Shown here: positions 25,058 to 35,164 of the stretch, piece by piece
How the letters are laid out: every line of letters starts with the position of its first letter
How positions within the stretch are numbered: position 1 is the stretch's first letter
Source of the DNA: Glaciecola sp965658765
GTDB taxonomy: Bacteria > Pseudomonadota > Gammaproteobacteria > Enterobacterales > Alteromonadaceae
Length of the DNA stretch: 64,000 nucleotides
Direction: 5' to 3'
Assembly: GCA_965658765.1 (NCBI GenBank)
Contig: CBFHTO010000009.1
Span: forward strand, 1-64,000
Position numbers and translations under genes: made by a program
Notes under the pieces: model-generated
What the model saw: the letters and a program-made list of their open reading frames with translations, nothing else
The model's database searches: none
Told to the model about the DNA's origin: nothing

Positions 25058-25426
25058 ATATATTCAAATTTCAGATGAATAATTTAATCGGCATGATGGT
25101 ATAGAAAGCAAGGGATTTAATCAATACGTTTTGGATAATATCTTATGCAAAATCTCTATTCTGCTTGTCAGACTTTCGTATAGGCAAATATCTTTTATTG
25201 GGGTGGTGGCAGGCTTAGAGGGCATTTATAACAAGTGCGTAATAAGTTCATGTGGGTAGGGGGTCGCTATTGAGTTCTGTTGTTTTATCCACTAACTGAC
25301 ATACTTTATTTTGACAGTAATCTCGCTTACCTAAGCTATTTAGAATTAGCGTGATACAATAGCAACATATAAAAAAGTGTAATACTTGTTCAGTAGCCTC
25401 GAATAGCCAAAGACCCGTGAGTACAT
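25058..25426. other. Divergent intergenic region, his operon and small-gene promoters
   Basis: No gene supported. On the plus strand TGATACAAT (25352-25360) is an extended -10 element that could serve the gene at 25427. On the minus strand TTGATT followed by TATACC near 25093-25120 is a weak candidate for the his promoter. Confidence 0.4.
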
Positions 25427-25657
25427 ATGCAAAATCCATTTACTTCGTTAAATAAAAAAATTAAGTCATCAATCCGTGAAAAAGCCATCGCGAGAGCAAA
25501 AACCCGTATTGTTATTGCGAAGCAAACGCCTGAAGACTTCACAGTCGAGGAACTAGAAGTCATCGTACAAGAAGAAGAGGAAAAAATTTATGCAGGTATT
25601 AAGGAGAAGGGTTTGCTTGCGGTGTTAGCGGTACTTGGCATAAATATTTTCGGGTAG
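25427..25657 (+). CDS. Small unknown protein
   Basis: 76 residues. A basic N-terminus, a central very acidic stretch (EELEVIVQEEEEKI) and a hydrophobic C-terminus (GLLAVLAVLGINIFG) that may touch the membrane. I do not recognise a family. The next gene starts 1 base after its stop, so the two form an operon divergent from his. No clear ribosome site precedes the ATG. Confidence 0.65.
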   Translation: MQNPFTSLNKKIKSSIREKAIARAKTRIVIAKQTPEDFTVEELEVIVQEEEEKIYAGIKEKGLLAVLAVLGINIFG

Positions 25658-25658
25658 A

Positions 25659-26180
25659 ATGAAAGTGATGAATAAGCTAATTAATTTAATTTTGTCTGGT
25701 TTTTTGTGGCGCAAGTATAAGTTTTTTATAGTGTCTTTAGTATTGTTGGTGGCAAGTATTTGGATCGTGGGACAAATCCATATCGATTATTTAATGTACA
25801 GTGAACGACAAAGTGATGCAGAAGCGATTAACGTCGGTTATTCATTCATGCTTAAATGGTTGGTTTATATCGGTTTAGTGTTGTTATTTTTTTATGCCAA
25901 TCATTTGGCAAACAAGAAGCAAGAGAAAAAAAATCTTCAAGAGACAAAAAACAGTTCTCTTTTTACTATATTAAAAAATAAAACCATGCGAACTTCGAAA
26001 AGCCCAGAAAAGTCCCAAGATCAAAAGGCGACTAAAACGCAATACACGTCAGCACCTGAAAATGGCTCGAAGGTATGTTCTGACGAGCCTTTGAGTTCTG
26101 ACCCTTTTGAACAGATTCGACAAAAGGACAAACTTCGTTCTTATGCTGACGTTTTAATTGAGAAAAAGGAGCGTAAGTAG
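25659..26180 (+). CDS. Unknown two-helix membrane protein
   Basis: 173 residues. Two membrane helices (about residues 20-40 and 68-88) flank a short loop of about 28 residues. The remaining 85 residues form a charged, lysine-rich cytoplasmic tail without a recognised fold. Start is ATG 25659 or ATG 25668. Tightly coupled to the 76-residue gene upstream. Confidence 0.65.
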   Translation: MKVMNKLINLILSGFLWRKYKFFIVSLVLLVASIWIVGQIHIDYLMYSERQSDAEAINVGYSFMLKWLVYIGLVLLFFYANHLANKKQEKKNLQETKNSSLFTILKNKTMRTSKSPEKSQDQKATKTQYTSAPENGSKVCSDEPLSSDPFEQIRQKDKLRSYADVLIEKKERK

Positions 26181-26320
26181 GTTTTAATATAAGAAACAGT
26201 CTAATTCTCAAGTATTAGACTAATGACGTAAGACTATCTACGTCCTTCATTGATCTAAAATAGATAAATTAATAACCGATAACGTAATATCTTTCTAAAG
26301 TTTAATTAGTCGGTGTATTA

Positions 26321-27955
26321 ATGTTTTTTCTTCGTTCTCTCTCCATAAAATATCGTTTATTTTTAATTATAGTGTTCATAGTCGTTAGCTTTATTGCTGT
26401 TGCGTCACAGTCCTTAATTAAAGCTAAAGCAGATTATATTACCTTGAAAAAACAACAAACCGAGCATTTAGTTGAATCATCAGTTTCAATTGTTCAGCAT
26501 TATTTTGAAAAGTCACAAAGAGATAAATTATCAACCAAAGAAGCTAAAGAGCTTGTGATCGAAACGTTGAGTTCAATACGATATGAGAAAGATAATTACT
26601 TTTGGATTCAAGATAGTGCAGACGTGATGCTAATGCATCCAACAAACCCACAATTAATCAATAAAAATATCAATGACATTAAAGATGCAAACAATCTTCC
26701 CTTTTTAAAGGAGCTTAGTGATAAATCAAAATCATCAGGCGGCGCATGGATCGAGTATGAGTGGCGACAGGCTAATAGTACTTCTACGGATACCAAAACA
26801 TCTTATGGAGCCTACTTTGAGCCATGGGGATGGGTTATCGCATCCGGCATGTACATGAACGAAGTAGATGAGTTACATAATGACTTGATTATAACAATGT
26901 TTATCTGGATTGGATTAATCGCTTTGACTTGCCTCGTTATTATTTCACTCATTTCAAATAGCATTGTTCAACCCATCATATACACAAGTGATCGAATGAA
27001 AGAAATTTCTGAGGGTGATGGAGACTTAACACAATCGATAAACGTAAATGGTTCGGATGAAATGAGCAGTATGGCGACTTTTTTCAATTTATTTATTGTT
27101 AAAATCAAAACAATACTGAGCAAAGTGTCTGACTCTTCAAGTAACCTTTTTGCAGATGCTGAGAATATTTTGAGTGTCGCTGAAAGGACAAAATCTATAG
27201 CAGAGAAACAAAATGAAAATACTTTATCAGTGGCGACGGCCATTGAAGAAATGACATCAAGTATTGAAGAAGTTTCTCGCAGTGCAAATGAAGCAAAATC
27301 GACTATCGATCTTGCCCAAGTTTCTGCAGAGAAAGGACAACAAAGTTTAGTTTCAACTGCGAGTGAAATAAATGGACTTTCGAGTAATATAAATAATGTG
27401 AATGGTGTGATTTCAGTTTTATCAGATGAAGTGCAAAATATAGGCACAGTACTTGAGGTGATTAGTCAAATAGCAGAGCAAACAAATTTATTAGCACTGA
27501 ATGCCGCTATTGAGGCCGCTCGTGCGGGAGAGCAGGGACGAGGATTTGCAGTAGTTGCCGATGAGGTAAGAACTCTAGCTAGTCGGACCGGGAAAAGTAC
27601 ACAAGAAATTCAGGAAATGATTAGTCGATTAAAGGATGGAGCGAAAAATGCGGTTACAGCCGTCGAGCAGAGTCAGGCCTCATCGTTAAAAACTAAGCAA
27701 CAAGCCGATGACGCTAACCGAGCATTTGTAGATGTCATGGACAAATTAAATAGCGCAATAAGCAGAAATAACGAAATTGCAGCTGCAACGGGACAACAGT
27801 CAGCCGCTGCAATGGAAATATCTCAAAACGTCTGTTTCCTTAAAGACATTTCTGATGAATCATTACAGGCGGTACAGGATTTATCCATTGCAAGTGGAAA
27901 TTTAAATGAAAATGGAAAACAAATGAAAAGCCTAGTGTCTCAATTTATTATTTAA
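26321..27955 (+). CDS. Methyl-accepting chemotaxis protein with single-Cache domain
   Basis: Transmembrane chemoreceptor of 544 residues. Helix 1 lies near residues 8-28. A periplasmic sCache domain follows (about 35-190) with DNYFWIQDS, MLMHP and YFEPWGWVIASGMY. After helix 2 come a HAMP domain (near 215-265) and the signalling domain with NAAIEAARAGEQGRGFAVVADEVR. Family members often sense small organic acids; the ligand here is unknown. Convergent with the permease gene downstream. Confidence 0.93.
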   Translation: MFFLRSLSIKYRLFLIIVFIVVSFIAVASQSLIKAKADYITLKKQQTEHLVESSVSIVQHYFEKSQRDKLSTKEAKELVIETLSSIRYEKDNYFWIQDSADVMLMHPTNPQLINKNINDIKDANNLPFLKELSDKSKSSGGAWIEYEWRQANSTSTDTKTSYGAYFEPWGWVIASGMYMNEVDELHNDLIITMFIWIGLIALTCLVIISLISNSIVQPIIYTSDRMKEISEGDGDLTQSINVNGSDEMSSMATFFNLFIVKIKTILSKVSDSSSNLFADAENILSVAERTKSIAEKQNENTLSVATAIEEMTSSIEEVSRSANEAKSTIDLAQVSAEKGQQSLVSTASEINGLSSNINNVNGVISVLSDEVQNIGTVLEVISQIAEQTNLLALNAAIEAARAGEQGRGFAVVADEVRTLASRTGKSTQEIQEMISRLKDGAKNAVTAVEQSQASSLKTKQQADDANRAFVDVMDKLNSAISRNNEIAAATGQQSAAAMEISQNVCFLKDISDESLQAVQDLSIASGNLNENGKQMKSLVSQFII

Positions 27956-28113
27956 GCAAATTTGGACTACCTATTCCTTGGTGGACATTGGGCTACAAAC
28001 GAAACTAGTTATCGATGCATGACCTTAATCTTGCATCGCTCGCTTACCTGTTAATTCAGAATTACATTCTACCTATATGTGCAAAATAGGCTCTTAATTT
28101 ATTTTGTTTGCAA

Positions 28114-29499
28114 TTACGTTTTATCACTCTCCTCGTTCGGTATAAATATTTTCACACCACACAAACCAATAATAGTGGCAATGCCAATGAGTAGACCAGC
28201 CCATGGTTCGAAAAGGCTAAATGCCATTGCGGTAATCACCATTGCCCCACGTTCTGTTGCGTCATTCACTAATGATAAGGCTAAGGTTGCACATGCAAAA
28301 GCGGTTAGGATCAAGGTAACGGCAAGCGCTACTGGTAATAATGGTTGTAACAACGTAACTAAGGGTAAAAGAATGTAGAGAATGGGTAAACCAAATAAAT
28401 AAAAGCTCCCTATGCTGTCAAATATAGAGCTTTTTTCATCTTTATTCTGTGCCCATCGCTTAAGTAAGATGACTTGTATGCCTGTCCATAATACGCCTTG
28501 GGTACTGAAAAAGGGTGCAACCACTCCCATTACCGCGTTGCGAATCGAAGTCGCCATGTGGGCTCGACTGCTGTTAATCTCTAACTTTTCGTCACTACGC
28601 TCTGCTTGGGCTTGGTGAATCATCTCATTACCAGTGACAACATCACCGAAAAATAAAATGTAAGTTATCAAAGCTAGTGGAAATGCAGCAATAAATGTAT
28701 CTAGCGGAGGCCACCCGATCATAAAGGGTGAGGCTTTGGCCCATAGAGAGGCCGCTCCAGCACCAATATCTAGAATTTCCCACCGAATATTGTATTCAAA
28801 CTCTCCTGTGAAGTACCCAACCGTTCCTGCAATAATAAAACCAGGTAGTAAGCCCAGACCAATTAAGGATGATAAGCCTTTGTTTCGAGCAGCCAGACCC
28901 TGAAGAGGTTTTGAGAAAGCAAACAATAAGCATACGACAACACCAAGTGTTCCAGCTATTGGGGCTGATTCGAATACGTTTGCGGCGTCACCTTCCTTAG
29001 TCACACGCAAAAAGGCAGCAATCGCTGCGCCTAAGATAATACCTCCTTTGAATACGTTAGGGACACTTTTTATGAGTTTTTCACCCAAGCCGCTCAAACC
29101 TAATACCATGAGTATTACGGCGAAATTTATTGATAAAGCGGTCATTGCTTGAAACTGTGCAGTGTGCTCTCCAAGGTATGCTGGTGAGGTTATAAATGCG
29201 ACCACAAAGGGTATTGCAGGCGTTAACCAACCCGGTGCATAAGGGTCTCCAAATAACATCCAAGAAAATGAAATAAGAGTGCTATGAAACATAGCCATCA
29301 CGACGGCTTCTTCAAAACTTAAACCAAGCAGAGCCATGAAATAAGGAACAAGCGCGAGGCCGGTCGCCCCAGCCACAGCAAAGCCTTGAAGTACATCGGT
29401 CAAGGACCATCTCAAATGTACTAAAGGCACTCGCATCGTAAATGGTCCCCAACGTAGGCCAGGTTGTACGTCGCCTTTACTGCGTTGTTTCGTTATCAT
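28114..29499 (-). CDS. Multi-spanning permease, xanthine/uracil (NCS2)-like
   Basis: About 461 residues with some eleven hydrophobic segments. The layout and segments such as LQGFAVAGATGLALVPYFMALLG and FKGGIILGAAIAAFLRV resemble NCS2/SulP-type transporters, but I cannot assign a substrate. I start at ATG 29499 because AGGA lies 8 bases upstream; an upstream ATG at 29532 lacks a site. Stands alone, with 158 bases to the convergent chemoreceptor; a 7-pair inverted repeat (28013-28038) lies in that gap but has no T-run. Confidence 0.75.
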   Translation of the reverse strand: MITKQRSKGDVQPGLRWGPFTMRVPLVHLRWSLTDVLQGFAVAGATGLALVPYFMALLGLSFEEAVVMAMFHSTLISFSWMLFGDPYAPGWLTPAIPFVVAFITSPAYLGEHTAQFQAMTALSINFAVILMVLGLSGLGEKLIKSVPNVFKGGIILGAAIAAFLRVTKEGDAANVFESAPIAGTLGVVVCLLFAFSKPLQGLAARNKGLSSLIGLGLLPGFIIAGTVGYFTGEFEYNIRWEILDIGAGAASLWAKASPFMIGWPPLDTFIAAFPLALITYILFFGDVVTGNEMIHQAQAERSDEKLEINSSRAHMATSIRNAVMGVVAPFFSTQGVLWTGIQVILLKRWAQNKDEKSSIFDSIGSFYLFGLPILYILLPLVTLLQPLLPVALAVTLILTAFACATLALSLVNDATERGAMVITAMAFSLFEPWAGLLIGIATIIGLCGVKIFIPNEESDKT

Positions 29500-29753
29500 T
29501 ATTTTTATCCTATCGTTATTATGCGCCCACAAATCAATACCGTGTATAGAGAATCTAACTAATTCAATGGCTTGATGATTAACAAAAGTACATAATATAC
29601 GTATTGTTAACGCTTTTGTTTCAATTTTGTAACATTTTAATTTTTACCATATCATCACGATAAGTTATGGTCAGGAATAAGAGAATTATTTAACAAGAGG
29701 GTGTTGTTCTAAGTGCGGTAAGGAAAGTTTTAGAGTAGAGAAAGATTTAGGAA

Positions 29754-30260
29754 TTAAAACTCATCAAGTAAGCGCAGCTCAAAACGATCTGTACTTAGTT
29801 CAAGTTGATACTTTTCAGCAAGGCTATCAATTTTTGCTTGTTCTACAGTGAGTTCGTCCATCACTATTGTGTTATCGTCGAGTTCCCAGAGAAGTCGGCT
29901 ACCAGCGTAAGCGAAGTTCAGGGAAGTAAGCGCATTTATATTGCCTTTTTCTGCGGCCTCGTTTAGTTTTCGTGACTTGCGATTGACCTTGTTTAAAACC
30001 TGCTTAAGATCCCAAACGTACTTCACTTCTGTCATAAACGGGTGGTGCTTAATTTTATTTAGAATCAATGCAACAATTAACGCACCGATGATTACACCGA
30101 TTAAGTTCCAATGAAAGTGACTGCCATCAGGGGATGGATAAATAGATATTAAGGCTTGTGAGATCCCTAAACTTAGACAAGCAAAGACAATGATCGAAGA
30201 GATTATGACCACATTTAGATGTTTTCGGTATTTTTGTTTGTCTATTTTTATTAATTTCAT
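29754..30260 (-). CDS. DUF3087 family membrane protein
   Basis: About 168 residues. Two helices (about residues 15-38 and 52-70) surround a loop containing DGSHFHWNLIGV, a segment typical of DUF3087 proteins of Alteromonadales and Shewanella. The soluble C-terminal half is helical and charged. Function unknown. Start ATG 30260 is chosen by family likeness; a TTG at 30281 is possible, and neither has a strong ribosome site. Confidence 0.75.
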   Translation of the reverse strand: MKLIKIDKQKYRKHLNVVIISSIIVFACLSLGISQALISIYPSPDGSHFHWNLIGVIIGALIVALILNKIKHHPFMTEVKYVWDLKQVLNKVNRKSRKLNEAAEKGNINALTSLNFAYAGSRLLWELDDNTIVMDELTVEQAKIDSLAEKYQLELSTDRFELRLLDEF

Positions 30261-30358
30261 AATCAGAGTCGATCTCGACAAAGTTGCTTTACCTAAATAA
30301 TTTGTTTAATTAACTCGGGGCAATCCTAACAGCATTACCTTGAAAACATAAATTGATA

Positions 30359-32095
30359 TCACAGAAAATATACCCAATTGAGCATCACCAAAACAATCGT
30401 GCCGTAAGTTAATGATATGGGCAAGCCTACTTTAGCAAAGTGCGAGAACTTATATTCTGAGGCGCTAAACACTAATAAATTTGTTTGATATCCATAAGGT
30501 GAAATAAAGCTAGCGCTCGCAGCGAAAGCTATGGCTAGGGCAAACGGCATTATTGGGGCATCCATCGCAATTACTAAACCATAAGCAAAAGGAAACATTA
30601 GCGCAGCAGCGGCATTATTGGTCACAAATTCAGTAAGTAATACAGTCATCACGTAAACAGCAATCAGAGCGTAGATAGGATGCATTTCCCCAAGTAGCGG
30701 AAGCGTATTCATTGCTATAATATCGATGATACCGGAGTTCTCGAGTGCAGTTGCTAAACTAAGCGCTCCTATTATCACGAGCATAAGATTCAGTGGAAGG
30801 TTTCGTTTTATTTCTGCAATGGACGAAATATTAAACACAATTAAGCTAGCAAGGAAAAACAGCAAGCCATTGACTAGAGGAATAACTGAAAGAGCCGCTA
30901 GCGCTATTGTTGTGCAAAAGCCAAGTAAGGTGAAGGCTTCTTGATAAGGACTCAATTTACGCTTAAGTTTTTTTTCGGATACGATGAAGAAGTTCTTATT
31001 GATGTTGTCTCGACCTTGAAAATCATTACCCGTTGCTAACAGCAAAAAGTCACCCGCTTGTAACTTCAATTCTCCTAATTTACCTGATAAAGATTCGCCA
31101 TCGCGACGAATCGCTACAACCGCTGCGTCGAATAGGGCGCGGAAGCCAACTTGTTTTAAACTTTTATTGATTATATGAGAGCGGTTGGAGATTATGACCT
31201 CGGTTAAGTTATCTTTTAATAATCCGTTTGCTTCGGCAAACATGCTTAAGCCTTTGATGTGACCTAAACTATCAAACTTCTTCACATTTCCGCTGAAAAT
31301 AAGCTTGTCACCAGCTTCTATCAACATTTCAGGGCTAACAGGCGAGATTACTTTTCCCTGACGAACCAGTTCTATTAAAAATAGCTCTGGTAAATTTCTA
31401 AGGTGATTTTCTTCAACAGTTTTGCCAATTAACTGAGAATTTGGTTCAACATCCGCCTCGATAAAGTAGTGTTGATATTTTCCTTGATTAGTTTCAAGTT
31501 CAGGTAAAAACGGGCTTAATATAAATAGCAGAAGTCCACAGCCCAAGCCCGCTGTGAGTCCAAAGACGGTAAAATCAAAAAATGCAAAGCCCGAATGACC
31601 GTGCTCTATCAAAAAACTATCAACAATTAAGTTAGTGGACGTTCCAATGAGCGTCACCGTGCCGCCGAGAATTGCAGCATAAGAGAGAGGAATTAATAGT
31701 TTTGAGGGAGCAATATATTGATTTTGTTTGATTGGACTTATTAAACTCGCCACTACTGCTGTGTTGTTTAGTAGCGCAGACGAGCTAAAGGTTACTGCAA
31801 ACATTCGCCAAAAGCTTGAGATGTATGACTTGTTAATAAGTGCTCGACCAAGTCGTAAAATTAAAGCAGTTTTGTCAATCGAATGACTGACCAACAAGAG
31901 CAAGACGAGTGTTATTAAACCTAAGTTGCTCGCATTGTTAAGTACGTCTTTGAATTCTAACTGCTGTGTAAGAATAAGCAGAAGGGTGCAAGCTGAAAAT
32001 ACGCTGGCTGGTCGACTTTTAGACAAAACAAGTGTCGCAATCGTGACGATAAAAATCGACAGGACGATCAGTTGGTTAGCATCTAGGTTTAACAT
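30359..32095 (-). CDS. SLC13/ArsB-type anion permease with two RCK_C domains
   Basis: 578 residues. Membrane segments at both ends flank a central soluble part (about 205-375) with two TrkA-C/RCK_C-like domains, including LIGKTVEENHLRNL and LQAGDFLLLATG. GTVTLIGTSTNLIVDSFLIEHG and FVTNNAAAALMFPFAYGL are the SLC13 transport motifs. It lies downstream of cysDCQN on the same strand, so sulfate is the likely substrate (inference). The gap to cysN is 270 bases, so it may have its own promoter. Confidence 0.85.
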   Translation of the reverse strand: MLNLDANQLIVLSIFIVTIATLVLSKSRPASVFSACTLLLILTQQLEFKDVLNNASNLGLITLVLLLLVSHSIDKTALILRLGRALINKSYISSFWRMFAVTFSSSALLNNTAVVASLISPIKQNQYIAPSKLLIPLSYAAILGGTVTLIGTSTNLIVDSFLIEHGHSGFAFFDFTVFGLTAGLGCGLLLFILSPFLPELETNQGKYQHYFIEADVEPNSQLIGKTVEENHLRNLPELFLIELVRQGKVISPVSPEMLIEAGDKLIFSGNVKKFDSLGHIKGLSMFAEANGLLKDNLTEVIISNRSHIINKSLKQVGFRALFDAAVVAIRRDGESLSGKLGELKLQAGDFLLLATGNDFQGRDNINKNFFIVSEKKLKRKLSPYQEAFTLLGFCTTIALAALSVIPLVNGLLFFLASLIVFNISSIAEIKRNLPLNLMLVIIGALSLATALENSGIIDIIAMNTLPLLGEMHPIYALIAVYVMTVLLTEFVTNNAAAALMFPFAYGLVIAMDAPIMPFALAIAFAASASFISPYGYQTNLLVFSASEYKFSHFAKVGLPISLTYGTIVLVMLNWVYFL

Positions 32096-32317
32096 CGTGT
32101 TTTGGCATATCGGAACATTTTATTGTTCATGACTTGTTGATAAAAAGCGCATTAACAAATTATAGCTCCTTTCCTCGGACTGTTTGGTGAGAGTTTTTCA
32201 GGTAAGGGTTCTAAGAGCATTAGTTTGAGAACTTTACCTTAAGAGATTTTTCAGCGAGTACGTTTATCTTTAGCTATTTTCATCCAAGACCCGCCGTCGA
32301 CATCCATACTTTGAACA

Positions 32318-32353
32318 GAATAGTGACACGACCTTAGATGCATGTCACTATTC
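32318..32353. repeat. 11-bp perfect inverted repeat downstream of cysN
   Basis: GAATAGTGACA (32318-32328) and TGTCACTATTC (32343-32353) are perfect complements around a 14-base loop, 12 bases after the cysN stop. No T-run follows on either strand, so it is not a standard terminator; it could stabilise the cysN transcript end or be an operator for the permease. Confidence 0.6.
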
Positions 32354-32365
32354 CACACGGTCGTT

Positions 32366-33772
32366 TTATAGCTTACTGATGTCTGCAGCTCCCCAATGAG
32401 GGAAATGCTTACGAACAAGCTCATTAAACTCCAACTCAAAATCAGAAAACTCATGTTTTTGCTTGGCCTTGTCAATCGCATGAATGACCATTCCGGCCCC
32501 CACTGTACTGTTGCTCATTCGATCTATCACAATAAACGCTCCAGTCGCCCTATTATGCTGATAGGGGTCGCAGGCAATTTCTTGAGTAAGGCTAACATCT
32601 ACTACTGCTATTTCGTTTAGGTTAAGGTGCAATGCGGTGCTTTCTTCAAGCGTATTGACATCTATTTTGTTCTCTAAGCTAGACACACTTCCGCTAACCG
32701 TTTTTGTTGCGAATTTAAAACTGTATTGCTTATTAGGTATTAATGCTTCTTCAGCCATCCAAACAAGGTGTGTTTTAAACTGACTACTCACAATGGGAAG
32801 GTTGTTTGATTTTACAATCACATCGCCGCGTGAAATATCTATTTCATCGTTTAGGGTAATGGTTACAGCACTCGGAGCACTGCCATTTTCTAAATCACCG
32901 TCAAAAGTATGAATGGATTTGACCGTTGAGCTTTTTCCAGAAGGTAACACCGTGACAGCATCAGAAACATTAACTTGCCCCGAAACAATCGTACCAGCAA
33001 AGCCTCTAAAATTAAGATTCGGCCGATTGACATACTGCACGGGGAATCGAAAATCATCGTTACGTTGATTCGTGATTTCAGCGTCTTCTAATAGTGTCAT
33101 CAGAGTAGGGCCATCATACCAAGGTGTACTCTTTGAAGGGTTGACGACATTGTCACCCTCTAGCGCAGAAATTGGTACAAACTTGATGTCCGGAATATTT
33201 AGTTGTTTTGAAAACACGATAAAGTCTTCTTTTATTTTATTGAAGACTTCTTCGCTATACTCCATGAGGTCCATCTTATTGATCGCTACAATTGCGTGTT
33301 TAATACCAAGCAAAGATGCCAAAAAAGAATGGCGTTTGGTTTGAGTCTTAATTCCAGCTCTCGCATCGACCATCAGTATCGCTAAATCACAAGTCGATGC
33401 GCCAGTCACCATGTTGCGAGTATATTGTTCGTGTCCTGGAGTATCTGCAATAATAAATTTACGTTTGTCTGTCGAAAAGTATCGATAAGCAACATCAATC
33501 GTGATGCCCTGTTCTCGTTCTGATTGCAAACCATCTACTAGCAAGGCCAAATCTACTTTTTCGCCAGTTGTTCCGACTTTTTTACTGTCTTTGGTGATGG
33601 CGGCGAGCTGGTCTTCGTAAATCATTTTTGAATCGTGTAACAAGCGGCCAATTAAGGTGCTTTTGCCGTCATCAACACTTCCACAAGTAAGGAATCTAAG
33701 TAAGTCTTTGCGTTCATGCGCGGCTAAATATTCGTGTATGTCTGTGCGTAAAAGTTCGGTTTCATTAAACAT
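32366..33772 (-). CDS. cysN: Sulfate adenylyltransferase subunit 1 (GTPase)
   Basis: GTP-hydrolysing partner of CysD that drives formation of APS from sulfate and ATP. 468 residues with EF-Tu-like motifs: GSVDDGKST (about 31-39), DTPGHEQYTRNM and NKMD, followed by two beta-barrel domains. It is not fused to CysC, which is a separate gene here. It lies 1 base after cysQ and is the last of the four cys genes, away from cysD. Confidence 0.97.
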   Translation of the reverse strand: MFNETELLRTDIHEYLAAHERKDLLRFLTCGSVDDGKSTLIGRLLHDSKMIYEDQLAAITKDSKKVGTTGEKVDLALLVDGLQSEREQGITIDVAYRYFSTDKRKFIIADTPGHEQYTRNMVTGASTCDLAILMVDARAGIKTQTKRHSFLASLLGIKHAIVAINKMDLMEYSEEVFNKIKEDFIVFSKQLNIPDIKFVPISALEGDNVVNPSKSTPWYDGPTLMTLLEDAEITNQRNDDFRFPVQYVNRPNLNFRGFAGTIVSGQVNVSDAVTVLPSGKSSTVKSIHTFDGDLENGSAPSAVTITLNDEIDISRGDVIVKSNNLPIVSSQFKTHLVWMAEEALIPNKQYSFKFATKTVSGSVSSLENKIDVNTLEESTALHLNLNEIAVVDVSLTQEIACDPYQHNRATGAFIVIDRMSNSTVGAGMVIHAIDKAKQKHEFSDFELEFNELVRKHFPHWGAADISKL

Positions 33773-33773
33773 G

Positions 33774-34571
33774 TTAAAAACTGACCATAAAGTAAGGGTT
33801 TAATAAAGATTCTTTTTGGTTGTAGCGTAGCGGGTGCGCATCTTCACTTAATGGATCATTGACGTCCAAGATGCTGACTTTCCCTCCCGACGCTTTTACT
33901 ACAGCATGTGCTGCCGCTGTATCCCATTCACTCGTAGGTCCTACTCGTGGATACAAATGCGCCTCACCGCATGCGACTAAACATAACTTTAAGGAGCTAC
34001 CCATTGCCACAAGTTCAGAATCTCCGTCTAGCTTAGCCAAAATAGTATGAATTTCTGGGCTTTGATGTGAGCGGCTACCAACAACTTTCCATGTATCACC
34101 TGCTTTTGGTGATTTCACTTTGATCTCAGTTTTGTTCCCATCCTCTAGCTTGAAAGCCCCCAGTTTTTTCGCTCCAACATAAGTTGTGTTCAGCACTGGC
34201 GCGTGCACTACACCAAAAACGGGTTCACCAAATTCAATAAGCGCTATGTTTACAGTGAATTCCCCGTTTTTCTTTATAAATTCTTTTGTGCCATCAAGAG
34301 GATCAACCAACCAGTATTTTGTCCATGACTTGCGCTCCTCCCAATCAATATCAGCCGATTCTTCTGATAAAATGGGCAAATCGCTTATTTTGGCAAGACG
34401 CTCGACAATTAATTGGTGCGCCGCTAAATCAGCTTCGGTTAGAGGACTCGAGTCGGACTTGTCATAAACAGCAAAATCTTGCTGATAAATTTCGAGAATT
34501 TTCTTACCTGCATCAAGCGCAATATTGGTTACTGCATTAATATTCGTTTCACTTAATTCAAAAACACTCAC
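33774..34571 (-). CDS. cysQ: 3'(2'),5'-bisphosphate nucleotidase CysQ
   Basis: Removes PAP (or PAPS) by dephosphorylation. 265 residues of the inositol-monophosphatase fold: SPLTEADLAAH, ILSEESADIDW, the metal site WLVDPLDGTKEF and SEWDTAAAHAV. It overlaps cysC by 4 bases. Its place between cysC and cysN is unusual and suggests co-regulation with sulfate activation. Confidence 0.96.
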   Translation of the reverse strand: MSVFELSETNINAVTNIALDAGKKILEIYQQDFAVYDKSDSSPLTEADLAAHQLIVERLAKISDLPILSEESADIDWEERKSWTKYWLVDPLDGTKEFIKKNGEFTVNIALIEFGEPVFGVVHAPVLNTTYVGAKKLGAFKLEDGNKTEIKVKSPKAGDTWKVVGSRSHQSPEIHTILAKLDGDSELVAMGSSLKLCLVACGEAHLYPRVGPTSEWDTAAAHAVVKASGGKVSILDVNDPLSEDAHPLRYNQKESLLNPYFMVSF

Positions 34572-35164
34572 AGTACATATCCTTGTTCTTTTAGCGCAAA
34601 GTAAAGTCGTTCTGCCGTCTCTTGTGGGCTTTCATCCTGGTGCGCAAGGTGAATTTCAGGAGAAGTAGGTGCCTGATATTCAGAGTCGATTCCAGTAAAG
34701 TGTTTTATATCTCCACTTCTTGCTTTCTTATACAGACCTTTCGGGTCTCGTTGCTCACAGACTTCCAATGGAGTATCAACAAAGACTTCAATAAATTCTT
34801 TTTCGCCTAAAAGTGAGCGGCAATACTCTCTATCGTCTTTAAATGGAGAAATAAACGCAGTGATCACAATCATTCCAGCATCCACAAACAACTTACTCAC
34901 TTCGCTAATGCGACGAATGTTTTCTACTCGCGCTTTATCGTCAAAACCTAAATCACCGCAAAGCCCGTGTCTTACATTATCACCATCGAGTAAGTAAGTG
35001 CTGTGTTTGGTATCGAAGAGTTTCTTTTCTAGTAAGTTGGCTATGGTAGATTTACCCGAACCACTCAAACCAGTTAACCAAATCACGCTCGGTGACTGAT
35101 TCAGGGCCTTTGCTCGTGCCTGCTTGTCGACGGTATGTTGGTGCCAGACTAAATTAGTAGACAT
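34568..35164 (-). CDS. cysC: Adenylylsulfate kinase
   Basis: Phosphorylates APS to PAPS. 198 residues with the P-loop GLSGSGKSTIAN (about 33-44), LLDGDNVRHGLCGDLGF and the KGLYKKARSGDIKHFTGID substrate segment. Its ATG shares one base with the cysD stop (TAATG). Confidence 0.97.
   Translation of the reverse strand: MSTNLVWHQHTVDKQARAKALNQSPSVIWLTGLSGSGKSTIANLLEKKLFDTKHSTYLLDGDNVRHGLCGDLGFDDKARVENIRRISEVSKLFVDAGMIVITAFISPFKDDREYCRSLLGEKEFIEVFVDTPLEVCEQRDPKGLYKKARSGDIKHFTGIDSEYQAPTSPEIHLAHQDESPQETAERLYFALKEQGYVL

Noticed and set aside
28013..28038. CGATGCA/TGCATCG inverted repeat as terminator between convergent genes
   Set aside because: No T-run on either side and only seven pairs with a 12-base loop; left as an inverted repeat of unknown meaning.
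32251..32365. Small minus-strand frame ending MKIAKDKRTR after cysN
   Set aside because: Overlaps the inverted repeat and cysN in another frame; no ribosome site or family support.
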